Positions 42,293 through 54,607 of a stretch of 64,000 nucleotides of DNA are shown here, in pieces. The notes beneath the pieces were generated by a model. That model did no database searches. It saw only the letters and a program-made list of their open reading frames with translations, and was not told the origin of the DNA. The DNA comes from Dermacentor variabilis (taxonomy: Eukaryota > Arthropoda > Arachnida > Ixodida > Ixodidae): the NCBI RefSeq assembly GCF_050947875.1, contig NC_134572.1, positions 121,577,105-121,641,104 of the forward strand, read 5' to 3'. Each line of letters begins with the position of its first letter. Position 1 is the first letter of the stretch. Made by a program: the position numbers and the translations under genes.

Positions 42293-45200
42293 ATCATCAT
42301 CATCATCATCAGCCTGGCTACGCCCACTGCAGGGCAAAGGCTTCTCCCACAATTCTCCAACTACCCCGGTCAGGTGCTAATTGTGGCGATGTTGTCCCTC
42401 CAAACTTTTTAATGTGCCCCCACCCACATAACTTTCAGCCGCCCCCTGCTACGCCTCCCTTCCCTTGGAATCCAGTCCGTAACCCTAAATGACCAACGGC
42501 TATCTTCCCTCCTCATTACAGGCCCTGCACATGCCCATTTCTTTTTCTTCCTTTCCACTACGATGTAATCAACTTGCGTTTGCTCCCTCACCCAATCTGC
42601 TGTTTTCTTATCCCGTAACGTTACACCCATCATTATTGTTTACATAGCTCGTTGCGTTGTCCTCAATTTAAGTAGAACCCTTTTCGTAAGCCTCCAGGTT
42701 TATGCCTCGAATGTGAGTACTGGTAAGGCACAGCTGCTATACACTTTTCTCTTGAGGGATAATGGTAACCTGCTGTTCATGAAATGAGAATGCCTGCCAA
42801 ACGCACCGCAGCCCATTCTCATTCTTCTGATTATTTGAGTCTCATGATCGGGATCTGCGGTCACTACCTGCCCTCAGTAGAAGTATTATCTTACCACTTC
42901 CAGTGTCTCGCTACCTATCGTAAACTGCTGTTCTCTTCCGCGACTGCTAAACATTACTTTAGTTTTTCTGCAGATTTATTAATAAACCAACCCTTCCGTG
43001 TTTCCTTGTGAGGTCACTGAGCGTGCAATGCAATTGGTCGGCTGTGTTACTAAGCAAGGCAATATCATCAGCGAATCCCCGGTTACTAAGGTATTCTCCA
43101 TTAACTCTCATCCCCAATTCTTCCCAATCGAGGTCTCTGAATACCTCCTGTAAACAAACTATAAATAGAATCGGAGAGATCGTATCTCCCTGCCTAACAC
43201 CCTTCTTTCTTGGGGTTTTCTTGCTTTCTCTATGGGGGACTACGGTGGCTGTGGAGACGCTAGATATCTATGTTTCAGTATTTTTACATACGGCTCGTCT
43301 GCATCCTGATTCTGTAATGCCTGCATGACTGCGGAGGCTTTGACTCAATCAAACGCTTTCTCGTAATCAATGAAAGCTGTATATAAGGGTTGGTTATATT
43401 CCGCACATTTCTCTATTACCTGAGTGGTAGTGTGAATATGGTCTATTGTTGAATAGCCTTTACGAAATCCTGCCAGGTCCTTTGGTTGACCGAAGGTGTT
43501 CCTGATTGTGTTAAAGATTACCTGAGTAATACTGTGTAGGCAACGGACGGCAAGCTGATCGGTCTAGAAATTTTCAAGTAATTGGCGTCCCCTTTCTTAT
43601 GAATTAAGATTACCTTGGCGTTCTTTTAAGATTCCGGTACGCTCGTAGTCATGAGGTATATCGTATAAAGGGTGGCCAGTTTTTCTAGAACAATCTGCCC
43701 ACCACCCCGCAGCAAATCTGCTGTTACCTGATCTGCCCCAGATGCCTTCTCCCTTTGCATAGCTCCCAAGGCTTTCTTTACATCTTCCGGCATTATTTGT
43801 GGGATGTCAACTTCCTTTAGATTAATCCCTCTTCCACTATCGTCGTGGGTGCCACTGGTACTGTATTAATCTCTATAGAACTCCTCAGCTGCTTTAACTA
43901 TCTTATCAATATTAGTAATGATATTGCCGGCTTTGTTTCTTAGCGCATACATCTGATTCTTGCCTATTCCTAGTTGCTGCACTGCTTTTACGCTTCCTCC
44001 GTTCCTGAGAGCAGGCTCAATTCTATCCATATTAAACTTCCTCATCTCAGCTATCTTACGCTTGTTGATTACCTAAGAAAGTTGTGCCAGTTATATTCTA
44101 GCTGTAGGGTTAGATGTTTTAATACAATGGCGTTTCTTACTCACATCTTTCGTCACCTGGGATAACTTGCCGGTATCCTGTCTAACGAAGTTACCACCGA
44201 CTTCTATTCCACACTCCTTACTGATGCCCGTCAGGTTGTCGTTCCTAGCGTCAACGCTAAGGCCCTCTTCCTGAGTTAAAGCCGAATACCTGTTGTGCAC
44301 GTTTATCCGGAATTCCTCTATTTTCTCTCTTACCGTTAACTGTTTGAGCGGCTTCTTATGTACCAGTTTATTCCGTTCCCTCCTCAAGTGTAGGGTGATT
44401 CGAGATCTTACCATCCTATTGTTACGTCAGCGCACCTTCCTGAGCACATCCACATCTTTTATGATGGCAGGGGTAGCGCAGAGTATGAAATCTATTTCAT
44501 TTCTAGTCCACTTTGTCCACTTTCGGTTATCCCGCTTGCGGAAGAGGGTATTCATTATCCGGAAATTATTCCTTTCTACAAACAGTAATAATAACTCTCC
44601 CCTGCTATTCCTATAACCTATGCGATATTCCCCCACTGATTTGTCTCCAGCCTGCTTCTTGCCTACCCTAGCATTGAAGTCGCCCATCATTATAGTGTAT
44701 TTTGTTTGGACTTTACCCATCGCCGATTCCACGTCTTCATGGAAGCTTTCGACTTCCCTGTCATCATGACTGAATGTAGGAGCGTAGACCTGTACGACCT
44801 TTAATTTGTACCGCTTATTAGGTTCCACAACAAGGCCTGCCACCCTCTAGTTAATGCTACGTTAATTCCTGCATGTTACCAGCCATATCCTTATTAATAA
44901 GGAATCCGACTCCTAGTTCTCGTCTCTCAGCTAAGCCCCGGTAGCACAGGACGTGCCTGCTTTTTAGCACTGTATATGCTTCATTTGTCCGCCTAACCTC
45001 ACTGAGCCCTATTATATCCCATTTAATACCCGCTAATTCCTCCAATAGCACTGCTAGGCGCCTCAACAGATAGCGTTCTAGCGGTAAACGTTGCCAGTTT
45101 CAGATTCCCATGGCGGCCTGTCCGGGTCCGGATTTTCTTGGCACCCTATGCTGCGTCACAGGGCTGACCGCCGCCGTGGTCAGTTGATTCGCAGCAGCTG

Positions 45201-45345
45201 GAGACAGAGGGCCGGGGTTTGATTGTTGTATTCATACAGGAGGTTGTGGCCAAGTACTGCGCCAGGGTTGCCAGTCCTGCTCCGGTGAGAGAGTGCGTTA
45301 TTGTTTCTGGTCACCGGGATCAGGGCGCACTCCAGGCCTGTTTAT
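42293..45345 (-). mobile_element. RTE-clade LINE, second long copy, broken
   Basis: It has the same family and orientation as 14,400-17,308, ending at the same 3' point with (CAT)n at 42,293-42,311. Beyond the coding start at about 45,107 the sequence continues into what looks like the 5' part of the element (minus strand AACCCCGGCCCTCTGTCTCC near 45,210, and ACTGGCAACCCTGGCGCAGT near 45,270). This part is absent from the first copy, so this one is longer at the 5' end. The left limit is firm; the right limit is estimated. Confidence 0.88.
42409..45107 (-). pseudogene. RTE endonuclease-RT, many stops and frameshifts
   Basis: Endonuclease pieces: LAGIKWDIIGLSEVRRTNEA (45,066-44,857), TIMMGDFNARVGKKQAGDKS and NEIDFILCA (44,843-44,427). 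The connector 44,414-44,091 (FRINVHNRYSALTQEEGLS) matches the first copy. The RT part at 44.0-43.0 kb is readable only in short pieces. The C-terminal end is MMGVTLRDKKTADWVREQTQ (42,633-42,409). All visible blocks align with the intact frame at 15,005-17,296, which makes the identification secure. Confidence 0.88.
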
Positions 45346-45406
45346 GCAATTTTATCAACACGCGGATTTTTTTTAAATCTCGTAATAGGGCAGCGTATTA
45401 CAAGCC

Positions 45407-45607
45407 ATGGTTATACCGCGAGATAAAGCGGTCTGTCTTGCCACGGCCACAGAAGTGACTATACGTTCGTTCTCGAGATGCGCAAAGCGTCAGTCCGAAT
45501 TATCTCTTGAGCCGACGGATTCACGATCTGAGCTTCGTTTTACGCGGCACTTTTACGTCCCGGAAGGGTTGGAGGAAGAGCAGCGCTTCACGGTGACGAG
45601 CGCGTAA
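45407..45607 (+). CDS. Open frame of 66 codons, faint small-heat-shock-like end
   Basis: The frame ends DSRSELRFTRHFYVPEGLEE EQRFTVTSA. A basic FxRxFxxPEG phrase followed by TVTxA recalls the end of alpha-crystallin/HSP20 domains, but the stretch between them is too short and the rest has no resemblance. No splice acceptor is obvious. I regard this as a weak lead only: a gene fragment or chance. Confidence 0.15.
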   Translation: MVIPRDKAVCLATATEVTIRSFSRCAKRQSELSLEPTDSRSELRFTRHFYVPEGLEEEQRFTVTSA

Positions 45608-45609
45608 TC

Positions 45610-46585
45610 AGGTAAATTGAGTAAATAATTTGGCATCAGTGTTCATGTGCCACATGACCATTTTGGAACTTAAAAACCTGTAACTACACTTTTAGTGTTA
45701 TTCTATTGAATTGTGCAATATAAACATGTGATGTAACGTTTATAGCGAAGAACTTAATGATGTAAGTAGCTTAATTAGTGAACGGATTCCACTAGTTCTT
45801 CTTTGACATGATGTCCACCTGAGCAGATAACATCTCTTATGATGTCTTTCAAGCAAATTTGTCGTTTTCTAAATGTTTGAAGTAAAAATATGAAAAGACT
45901 ATATCAATCAGATGGGTAGTCAGTTTACAATGTCTCGCTGTTTTAACACTAAGTGGCAACTGAAACTTACTTAGTATCCAGATTTGTATCTAGTCTAACT
46001 GCTTTATTCTTTGGAAACCTATGGAGCGATTTGATATAAGCGCTTGCGTTTATAGTCTGCTGCAAAATACACTGAATTTCGTAATCACATGTTTTCGCTC
46101 GTGTCCAATATATGTATAGGAAATAAAAGGAGACGGTACATGAACCTTCCAAGTTTAACTCAGGAATAAGAGAAGGCCTGCTACCTTCTCGGCAAGAAGC
46201 TCTGGCTTGTAGTGCTTAGAGAAGTGATATCAATAGCCGAAAATCAAAACGAAGAAGTATGGTTGTCATTACCTACCTAGATTATGAATCGTGAACTCTC
46301 GTGAAGAAGAATTCACAAAACGAACATGGAACATAAGTATCACTTATAAATTTAGGAAGGAAACAAATATCCTGGGGATGTCTGAATGGGTCGTTTTGTG
46401 GAGAGATTATTTAGTCCCGCAGAAAAATTAAATTGAGGACGGCACGTTCACTTTATGAAGTGGTACGAAAAAAGTATTTTGAAAATTGGGCCAAATACGT
46501 ATCCTATAAAATTGATGACACGGATGTCTTAGTCTACTGTTAAGTGTAAGGTGACTATCTGATATACTTTAATTCATATCACCCA
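45610..46585. other. Unassigned AT-rich DNA
   Basis: Nothing was recognised. Confidence 0.5.
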
Positions 46586-46587
46586 CA

Positions 46588-46806
46588 GCGGGGGATTAGA
46601 GGCTATGGTTTTGCGCTGCGAAGCACTAGGTCGCGGTATCAAATCCAGGCCGTGGTGGCCGCATTTCGATGGGGGCGAAATGCATGAAGGCCCTTGTTCA
46701 GTGCATCGGGGGTACGTCGAAGTTGCCTGGTGGTAAAAACTAATACCCAGTCCCCCACTACAGCGTGCCTCAAACACAAATCATGACTTTTGCACTTAAA
46801 ACCCAG
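46588..46806 (+). mobile_element. Ruka-type SINE, diverged
   Basis: The head GGGGGATTAGAGGCTATGGT and the box B region GGTCGCGGTATCAAATCC lead to GGCCGCATTTCGATGGGGGC, identical in phrase to the full copy. The 3' half is rearranged (GCCTGGTGGTAAAAACTAAT) but still ends with the Ruka-like GTGCCTCAAACACAAATCAT and TTAAAACCC. It is the only copy on the plus strand. Confidence 0.78.
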
Positions 46807-46809
46807 ATA

Positions 46810-47850
46810 TTCGATTTGTAACACTCTACCATACACGTACGGTGTCGTTAGACATCCTGTGAACCTGCTACCACATTAGTAAAGTAATGCCACACTTTTC
46901 ACCCTTAACCTACAACGTATCTTCTTTGTAAAACCTACTACTTTTCAATTTTGCCATATTGAAGTTCCATCACTTTTTGGGAGAGGTGGGCAAGCATCAA
47001 ATTTACGAGTACAAATCGATTACGAATAGTAGGTATAGAATATAGATTGGAATATCCAATAGTCAAACGCAGACATATAGTTATCGCAGCAATATTTGTT
47101 TCTGTATAACAAGGTACCCCGCTTGTGCCCACTTGTGAAAAAGGACAGCTAACTATCACGGACAAGTGAGACAAGTATCATACACAAGATCACAAATTAA
47201 CAGTAAATAAACTGCACTAATAGCCTCTCGACATCTCTAGGGCCCGGTTGCAAACAAGTTTACCAAGAAATAGCTGCTGCTGTAAGACCAGCTTTGCTGA
47301 AGAAAACCAGAAGTTGAGGGAAAAAAAGAGTTAGAAGAACTTTGTGCAATAGACATGTGTAAAATGGGTCATTCCAAGGAAAAGATCACTGGTTTTAGCG
47401 TAAAAGGAAAGCCACAGTACATATCTATACTTCAACAGAGACTAATAGGCTAGAAGCAAAAAATCACAAGTTGCCAAGTAGACGTCCACCACGAAACCGA
47501 AAACAATGCTTGTAATACCCATTTTGTTTTTCTATTACTTCGAAAACGTGTCTTGTAGTTTCAATTATGATAAGTTGGAATACTTTGCTTTACAGAAAGA
47601 GCATAACAAACTGACTTTACAGTCAATAATCGCGAAATATGTACTTAGTTTTGACATTCTAAAAATAACAAAGAGTTCATTTTCGCATAGAAATAATGGT
47701 TTTTGTGTATACTATTCGATTTGCGTTCAGAACGTCGAATATTCGAGCTCTCCAATCTTTTAGGTATTTCTTAGCATACCGCTGAGGTTCTTCAAAGAAA
47801 ACCGAAGATAAACACGAAGCATCGGCATTAAAAAGTGGTATTTTTCTTTC
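46810..47850. other. Unassigned AT-rich DNA upstream of a candidate exon
   Basis: An 85-codon frame at 47,506-47,763 is Phe/Tyr/Ser-rich without motifs. Nothing else was recognised; if the exon at 47,858 is real, this would be intron. Confidence 0.45.
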
Positions 47851-47857
47851 TGTGCAG

Positions 47858-48016
47858 ATGGTGGAAACCTACCGTACGATAGGCTATGACAGGACGGACA
47901 CATACGTCGTCGGCTGGCTGGTATACAATGCAACGCATGGTCTGACCCCAATGCACTGCGATGGACTGTACAGTCGTGTGAAAGCGATCCGCAAAGTAAT
48001 AGATGAAAACAAGTGA
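47858..48016 (+). CDS. Candidate 3'-terminal coding exon, 52 codons
   Basis: A clean acceptor, GTATTTTTCTTTCTGTGCAG, ends at 47,857. From 47,858 one frame is open for 52 codons to a TGA at 48,014-48,016. The peptide is protein-like: MVETYRTIGYDRTDTYVVGW, then NATHGLTPMHCDGLYSRVKA and IRKVIDENK. The ATG right after the acceptor need not be a start. The pattern of an aromatic strand, a Cys and a basic C-terminal helix faintly recalls the last exon of tick chitinase-like (GH18) proteins, but I am not confident. No partner exon is seen nearby and no AATAAA is obvious just downstream. Confidence 0.4.
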   Translation: MVETYRTIGYDRTDTYVVGWLVYNATHGLTPMHCDGLYSRVKAIRKVIDENK

Positions 48017-48574
48017 CCCCGGCGTAGACGCTTAAACGGCTCGCATACGACAGATATATATATCAGAGCACGTTGATCCCATAGTGGTCTAGCATTAGTG
48101 CTCTGCACTGAGTCGCGCATATGAACTTTACCTAGAAGAAGAAAAAAAGAAGCTTTGCCTCCTAAATTTGCCCCCACTCGCTCTACTGAAGAAAATCTTT
48201 TAGCCTCACACTTTGTATTATGTGCTCTTTTACCTTGAGTTATTGAGGAAGATAGTAAAATATTCGTTCTGGCCTGCGCAAGAATGCCTTGCTCTTCTAT
48301 AAAACTGAAATACACATAGCGGCGGAACCTATCTCACGATGACTATCGACGGCTGTGCGCTAGAATTGAATTAATATGTAGACTCGATGTAGTGCCCCCA
48401 TCGAAATGAGTTACATATGAGGGGTGTACGGCAGCGGGACTCCTCTTTCGCGCGTCGATGGGTAGGTGGGTGTTTGAATGGATCGGTCCTATGAGCGTCC
48501 CCTTTGAAACACGGCGGCGGGTCGTCTCACCAAGTGGCTGTTTTCGTTTTCGCTAACGTCCCATCTATCTTTGA

Positions 48575-48732
<158 letters not shown>

Positions 48733-48779
48733 TAGAGACACACAAACAAACAAACAAACAAACGAATAATTCACGCCCA

Positions 48780-49852
48780 TCAAACTTTCCTCACCACTAT
48801 TGGGAACAATGTTTTTGCATGCCTCCATTGTTTCTCGTTTCCCTACATATATGCTATCAAGCCTCCAATCGCATTTTACTAATTTCTGTTGCTCATATGT
48901 TAACTTTCCACTGTCCCCTGCTATCCCTGAACTCAAGGGCTTGAACAAGTATCCGCGTATTTACAATTGCTAGTCGGTACAGCAGAGCGTGGCACTTGCG
49001 GAGACGCCGGACGTGTGCACGCATGCGCGAGTGAGAGCGGGTGCGAGAGAGGAAATGTGGGCACGTCTGGTCCTTGATTATATGTCTCTGCCTAGGCACT
49101 ACGGAAGAGTTTCTTAACGCGTGTTGCATGCGTTTGTCCCTAAGCGTGCCGACAGAAGTCGCGGGGCGCGGTAGTGGAGAACTTAGCTTTGCAAGTTGGC
49201 GGCTGGACGTAATTATATTTATTCAATTGTGTTATTTACTAATTGAAACAGCGTGTCATTATTTCGCATTATTGGCGGCTCCTCCAGGACACCAAAGCGG
49301 CACCGGGGAGACCAAAGCTCGAACACGAACTGGTCCGTTGGTTGGAGCTCGCCGAGCCCTGCGCGTGCCAGGGGTGTATAAGATCCGCTGTCCGCTATCG
49401 CAGACTGCCAATTTTTTTTATGTGAACACCACCTGGCACGCTTTGGCCTCCGCGGCCCCAACCTACGGGCCACCGTGCTTCCCGCTTTGATCCCTCCGGA
49501 ACCCCTTGGGTGCCCCGAAGGTCCTGCGCCGCCTGCTTTCATATAACCTCTGGTGCTCTCCTGAGGCCTCCGTTTGCCTGTTACATGTGCCCTGCTGGAG
49601 CAGTGCGTGTAAGTAATGCAGTCTATCATCGCCAGCAAAAAGCGACCCGCGACTTATACAACACCAGTCAGAACCTTGCCACTTCAGACACAGCGATCAC
49701 CAAACGGGGCGTCCGTGCCCAAAGCCTCATCGCGTGGGCAGCCAGCGGCGGGGTGGAAACAAAGTCGACCGCACTTCGCAATGCCGGCTTGTCTAGGAGA
49801 CAAACGCATACAACACGGGCCAACAAACCTTCTCCGTAGTGCCAAGGCCGAG
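48780..49852. other. Unassigned DNA, GC-rich after 49.1 kb
   Basis: Frames of 110-150 codons occur on both strands (for example 49,041-49,490 plus and 49,219-49,638 minus) because stops are rare in GC-rich DNA. None has a recognisable domain. Confidence 0.45.
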
Positions 49853-50345
49853 TCACATATTCAAGTAGCAAAGTCGCCCAGATTTTCTCTCTTGCACCCA
49901 CTCATACTCGCGCTTTCGCGTAAACGTCGCGCGCCGCGAGAGACACCACACCCCGCTGTATCTACTAGCAATTGTAAAAATGCGCCCGGAGGAGGCCGAA
50001 CGGTCAGCTGGCCAGGTATCTTCGCATTCTAATAACACGTGTTCAATTGTTTCCCTAGCTTTACTGCAGCAATAACATGTTTGTTCCTTGGTGTTCCTCG
50101 TTTTATAACTATGCATTCTAAGGCATTCTGATAACGCTTGGAAAGTAAAGACCTTCCCTTCGAGTTATCGTAAAGTGTTTCATGATGATTTCGTTATTAC
50201 ATCTTAGGTAGTTACTCATAGCGGGTTTCTTATCCACTGTTGCCACGTTGCTTGTCATGTTGCTTGCTATGCCGATCGCATACCCACTAGTGAGTTTTGT
50301 AGTTCTTTTTCCCCACCGTGAGTCAGTGGATTTCCAATACAAGTA
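49853..50345 (-). pseudogene. C-terminal zinc-finger tail of a LINE
   Basis: The minus strand reads TCYCCSKARETIEHVLLEC, a CX2CX8HX4C arrangement like the CPYC...C finger at the end of the LINE at 60.5 kb. This tail follows RNase H in I/R1/Jockey-type LINEs. The upstream frame 50,342-50,118 (KPAMSNYLRCNNEIIMKHFT) may belong to the same element. No RT is visible. Confidence 0.5.
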
Positions 50346-50599
50346 CGTGAAGTTTTATTCAAAGTGCAACAGTTTTACAGTAAACCTTAGGATAAGTACA
50401 AAAGGTAAAATGCCTGACGAGGCCCATCGCCCTACGGTCAGTCGTACTATTGGGAAGAAAGCAGCAAGGACGCCCCACAAGAAAGAGAACATAAAGCAGG
50501 GTCAGTTTGACCATTATAACATTACATTACGCTTCTTCAGCGGTGGGATGAGCAAATGGGTGCAGAACAGGGGTATTAAGTAGAGGTCACACAATCGTT

Positions 50600-51220
50600 C
50601 ACTCACAGACAGGGCATCAAGGTGGCCGCACAAAGTTGGGGTGGGAAGTAGAATTAAGGGCACGAAACGCTATAACTGTCTTTCGGGTGACCACAATGGC
50701 ACTGTGCCAGGTTAGGGGAGGTATAGGGCAATAGTGGAGGCGGGGAAAGGACAGCCAGGTGCAAGCACTGCCAGAGGCAACAAATGCCACTGAGGAACGC
50801 GCCCCGCACACGGGTAAGCGAGAGACACGGCTGAAAGCCGTACAGCCACGCGACGCGAAACGGAGGAGCGGAGGGCCGTGGATCACACGCGAGGTGGCAA
50901 GGAGCACCCGCCACCGGCTCCGCGGCTACAGCGGGAGAATGAATGGCGAAGCCGGAATGGACTGTAGCGGCGAGAGTCATCGCGAAAGCTCTGCGCGGAG
51001 GAAGGAGGTGAGAGGATTGGCGTGAGCATGTGATCTGGTTTTGGAGGACAAAAGGAGGGCAAGGTTCGCGCCGTGCGCGAGAGATGGCGCCATCAGCGCG
51101 CTCAGCTACAGCAGCGTGCTGGCCCCGACTACCGAGCTGGTTACGGCGAGGGACAACAGCGAGTCCGACGGCGAGGCGAAACGCGGGAACGGACGCCAAA
51201 GAGATGCACTCTAAATACAA
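50600..51220. other. GC-rich block, probably repeat-derived
   Basis: A 620-base GC-rich stretch is open on both strands (188 codons minus at 50,654-51,220; 88 and 79 codons plus). No domain is recognisable. It sits directly before a LINE tail and may be an LTR or LINE 5' region. Confidence 0.4.
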
Positions 51221-51485
51221 GTGGCTGCATGTGGAATACTAACCCACATACTCCGAGGATACAAGGAAGATCTCCTACCTCCAGAATTAGGGAAAATTGT
51301 GCTTCCAGATAACTGGGGGACCCTGCTGCGCAGATCGGACCCGGGTATCCAAGACCGGATCCTCAAGCGCGCCTATGAGGTCGCCAGTAGGCTTGACCTG
51401 CTGGCCATTTTGTAGGGCATTGTACCCCGGCCCTTCATAACTATCTGGCCAAATAAATGCTCCTTCTCTCTCTATCTCTTTCTCA
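51221..51485 (+). pseudogene. LINE C-terminal tail and 3' UTR
   Basis: The frame to the TAG at 51,413-51,415 reads GYKEDLLPPELGKIVLPDNW, then LLRRSDPGIQDRILKRAYEV. It is the same kind of tail as at 17,637-17,924. It is followed by CTGGCCAAATAAATGCTCC and a TCTC-rich end, the 3' UTR that I know from tick I-type LINEs. The element is truncated at its 5' side. Confidence 0.6.
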
Positions 51486-53370
51486 ACGTATCAGCATACT
51501 ATTCCTGCACCGCTACAGTAGGGACACCGGACCATGGCACAACGAGTTCCAGAAGATTGCATCGGGCCCTTAGCAAACACCATGTCAGGTTAAACCCTGA
51601 CCCCGCCTATAATTATGACGCTCCGGCAGGAAGAAACCTCTATGCGCTGCATCCTGGGACAACAGCAGTTCCGGTACTTTTAGCCTGGAAGCTCTACCAT
51701 GTGGTTGAATTAGTAAAGGGAAGGCGCGGAAGACCAGGACCAAGAAGAACACAAACGACAGGACAGGCGCCTACCATATGGCTTTTCAAATAGGAGGTGT
51801 GTTTCCGCCTCCGCAGCATCACTTCGAAACAGGACAAGGATCACATCATGCTAACCATGCTGCCCCTTGTTCTGCGCTGCAATGTCCTGCCTGCTTACTA
51901 ACCGCATATGCCGCACTTCAGATGTTCGTATTAGGCCTGCCAGAACCGGCAGTGTCGCGGCACTCGCTATTGTCAAGCCACAACTACAGGTACATTCGTT
52001 CACCACGACGCTACCTCCACAAAGTACTACCCCAACGGTAAGATCTCGTCGCTGTCTACCGCGTTTCGCAAAAGCTTGTGGTCCTCCAAACGATTTTTCT
52101 ACAGCTCTCAGTCTATCTCCAGCACCGCCTTCCAAAAACGCAAGTCAGCGAATACTGCGCCCAGGTCCCGTCCTTACTCATCCCGCCCTGACAAGTCTCC
52201 TGAGCTTCCTCAGTCACTAGGGTGACATGCCTCACACTCAGCCCATCGCCATCACAGCCACCTTTCAAGGTGTTCCACTTCAGCGCCCAGAACTTACGTC
52301 CCCAAAAGCGAAGCCTTTTAAGGATCCGACCTTGCCACACGTGGATTCAGCGCCGCTGAGTCTCACTGGCTGCACACTGGCCTGAGTGCTACTGTAGTAG
52401 CGGCGCCCACGATTCACCATGCCTGTCCTCTGACTTGGTCGACTCACCGTCAAACCACGACCTCCCCCTTGACGACACTCATAAAGACGAATGCTAACAA
52501 ATCGGAACCAACGTCCACAGAGCGGCTTGGCTGACCACGATAGTGTGAGACCCAAGGCTCGCCAGTCATGAGGATCACCCACCCCTCAAAACCATTGCCA
52601 CCTTTTGCAGTGTCCAGCTAAGTATTCATTCACGGGAAGCCGAGTTTTCTACACCATCTGAGCAACTACCTGATGCCCGGGTCTTTGTAACGAAGGTGTC
52701 ACGGCTAGTACATGCAGCAAGTCCACTCCCTCACGGGGGCTGTGCCTCGAGCGCTCTCTAGCGTGCACCCTTATGGTCTCTCAGTGGTCGTGTCCAACCA
52801 CGAGGCGAGCTACCATACCACGCACTTTGCAGTTGCAGTGACGCCGACGCCACCAAGTGGGCGCGAGCTTCAGTGAACACTACTGGTGAACGCCCGGCGC
52901 CGACAGTATCGCACCAGGCCCTTAGCCCACGTCACAATACTCTATCACATTTCCAATAAATCTGAGGTAGCCGGCCTTCCCCGTCACGGCGACGCAGTCA
53001 TTGATCGCACAACCACGCGTCACTTTGAACATGAGCGTCTGGTTCTTTCGAGTATACACTTCGTGTCACGAAGCCGTGCAACAGTCGTCCGGCGTCCCAC
53101 CCTATGCCACGACCACCAGAGAAAGAATTTTGTTCGACCCCCCATTGCCTTAGCGAGAACCGAAACTGGGATGTCTGACGCACACGAGGAGCTTCCGACT
53201 ATGTACGTAACCTGTAATAGTCATGGTGCTTAACTAATTAAGACGTCATCAATACGGCGGGGGGTTCTCTCGCAGCACCGGTGGGCCGATGCACCGACGC
53301 CAACAATGTTCGCGAAGAAATGATGTGTTGGCTCTTGCATTTCAACGTGGCAGCATCTCTTTTCTGCATT
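51486..53370. other. Unassigned DNA
   Basis: Moderately GC-rich with frames of 75-117 codons on both strands and no motif. It may contain remnants of an LTR element, given long Pro/Ser/Thr-rich translations at 51,867-52,220, but nothing can be named. Confidence 0.45.
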
Positions 53371-53373
53371 GTC

Positions 53374-53516
53374 ATGTATGTATGTATGTATGTATGTATG
53401 TATGTATGTATGTATGTATGTATGTATGTATGTATGTATGTATGTATGTATGTATGTATGTATGTATGTATGTATGTATGTATGTATGTATGTATGTATG
53501 TATGTATGTATGTATG
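53374..53516. repeat. (TATG)n microsatellite
   Basis: About 35 perfect ATGT units. It creates Met-Tyr-Val-Cys and Tyr-Ile-His-Thr frames of 80-130 codons that are not genes. Confidence 0.97.
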
Positions 53517-53519
53517 AAC

Positions 53520-54528
53520 TGCCAAAGAAATCTGCAGCTTTAAAAACCCGCAAATATAACACACTGTTGGAGTATAAATTAAGCGAAACTTGCGTGAGTT
53601 GGCGCGCCAGCAGCCTTAGCGGATGTCATGTCCACAAGCTTGTCGCCGGTAGTTCATTGCTATCTGCTTCGCGGAGGATCACGAGGACGAATGCTAATTT
53701 TGACAGTTGTCGATGGAAGAATTTTCATGAGAGGATTATGCCCATAAAGGTAAGACGCATATACTAGTACATTCAATCTTGAGGCCACTGACTTGTCCCA
53801 CAGCGATACATTTATTTAGAAGGAGTTGTCGCGAATGCACACGTATACAATGGCAAATGCGAAGTTGTAAATACCCAGTTAATATGCCCAGTGACCCAAG
53901 TTGTCTACTAAGCCAGAAAGCAGCAGGTTGTTTTTTTTTTGGACACACACTCAGTTGACTACGTTATCTACACAAGATCGCAGCCAGCACATTACTGGTG
54001 ACCCAAGTTATTTACCCAGCGAGAAAATCCTTGGTGAAGAGGCAAGGAATGTTTAGCTGTAATACACGTTACCAAAGAAGCGGGACGCAATCTTTATTCT
54101 GAAATAGATTAGTTGCGCTTCCAAAGTTAAACCATTAGAGCATCATTCAAGAAGTGATAAAGGTAGGCATGGCGTAAGGAGAGGTGAGTTCTGCAACAGT
54201 TGCGTTTAAAGAAACGCATGACGCTCTTTTTATAACACTCGAAGTTATTTCTTAAAACAAGCTTCTAACGCCCAGAAACACGTGATTTTGTGTTGCTTTG
54301 ACGTGCAGTGCTCATATCTACGTGTTTGGTTAAACCGGAATAAAAGAGTACGGCCCAGTTTCCGTCAGAAATGTATATTTAACCAATCAGCAGAACAACT
54401 GGCTGCTTCGTGCTTAACACGTACTAATCCTGTCATAGCGAAAAGCAGAATACTACTATGATAACGGTCCGTAGTTCAGCAACATGCGCGCGAGAGGGAC
54501 AACGTTAAGATTTCGGAAAGGAAGAAAA
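53520..54528. other. Unassigned DNA
   Basis: Nothing was recognised. Confidence 0.5.
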
Positions 54529-54530
54529 TG

Positions 54531-54607
54531 CCAATGGGCGTAAGAAGTATGTCCGATTTTTGTAAGTCCCAATGGGCGTAAGAGGTATGGTCCCCATTTT
54601 CGTAAAC
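54531..54607. repeat. Short tandem duplication, about 37 bp
   Basis: CCAATGGGCGTAAGAAGTAT at 54,531 recurs as CCAATGGGCGTAAGAGGTAT at about 54,569, each followed by a GTCC...TTTT.GTAA phrase. The second copy is part of the LINE RT reading frame next to it. Confidence 0.7.

Noticed and set aside
50654..51220. 188-codon minus-strand open frame
   Set aside because: GC-rich DNA open on both strands, no domain, composition typical of an antisense shadow.
53230..53767. Frames of 78-132 codons rich in Met-Tyr-Val-Cys or Tyr-Ile-His-Thr
   Set aside because: They are translations of the TATG repeat.
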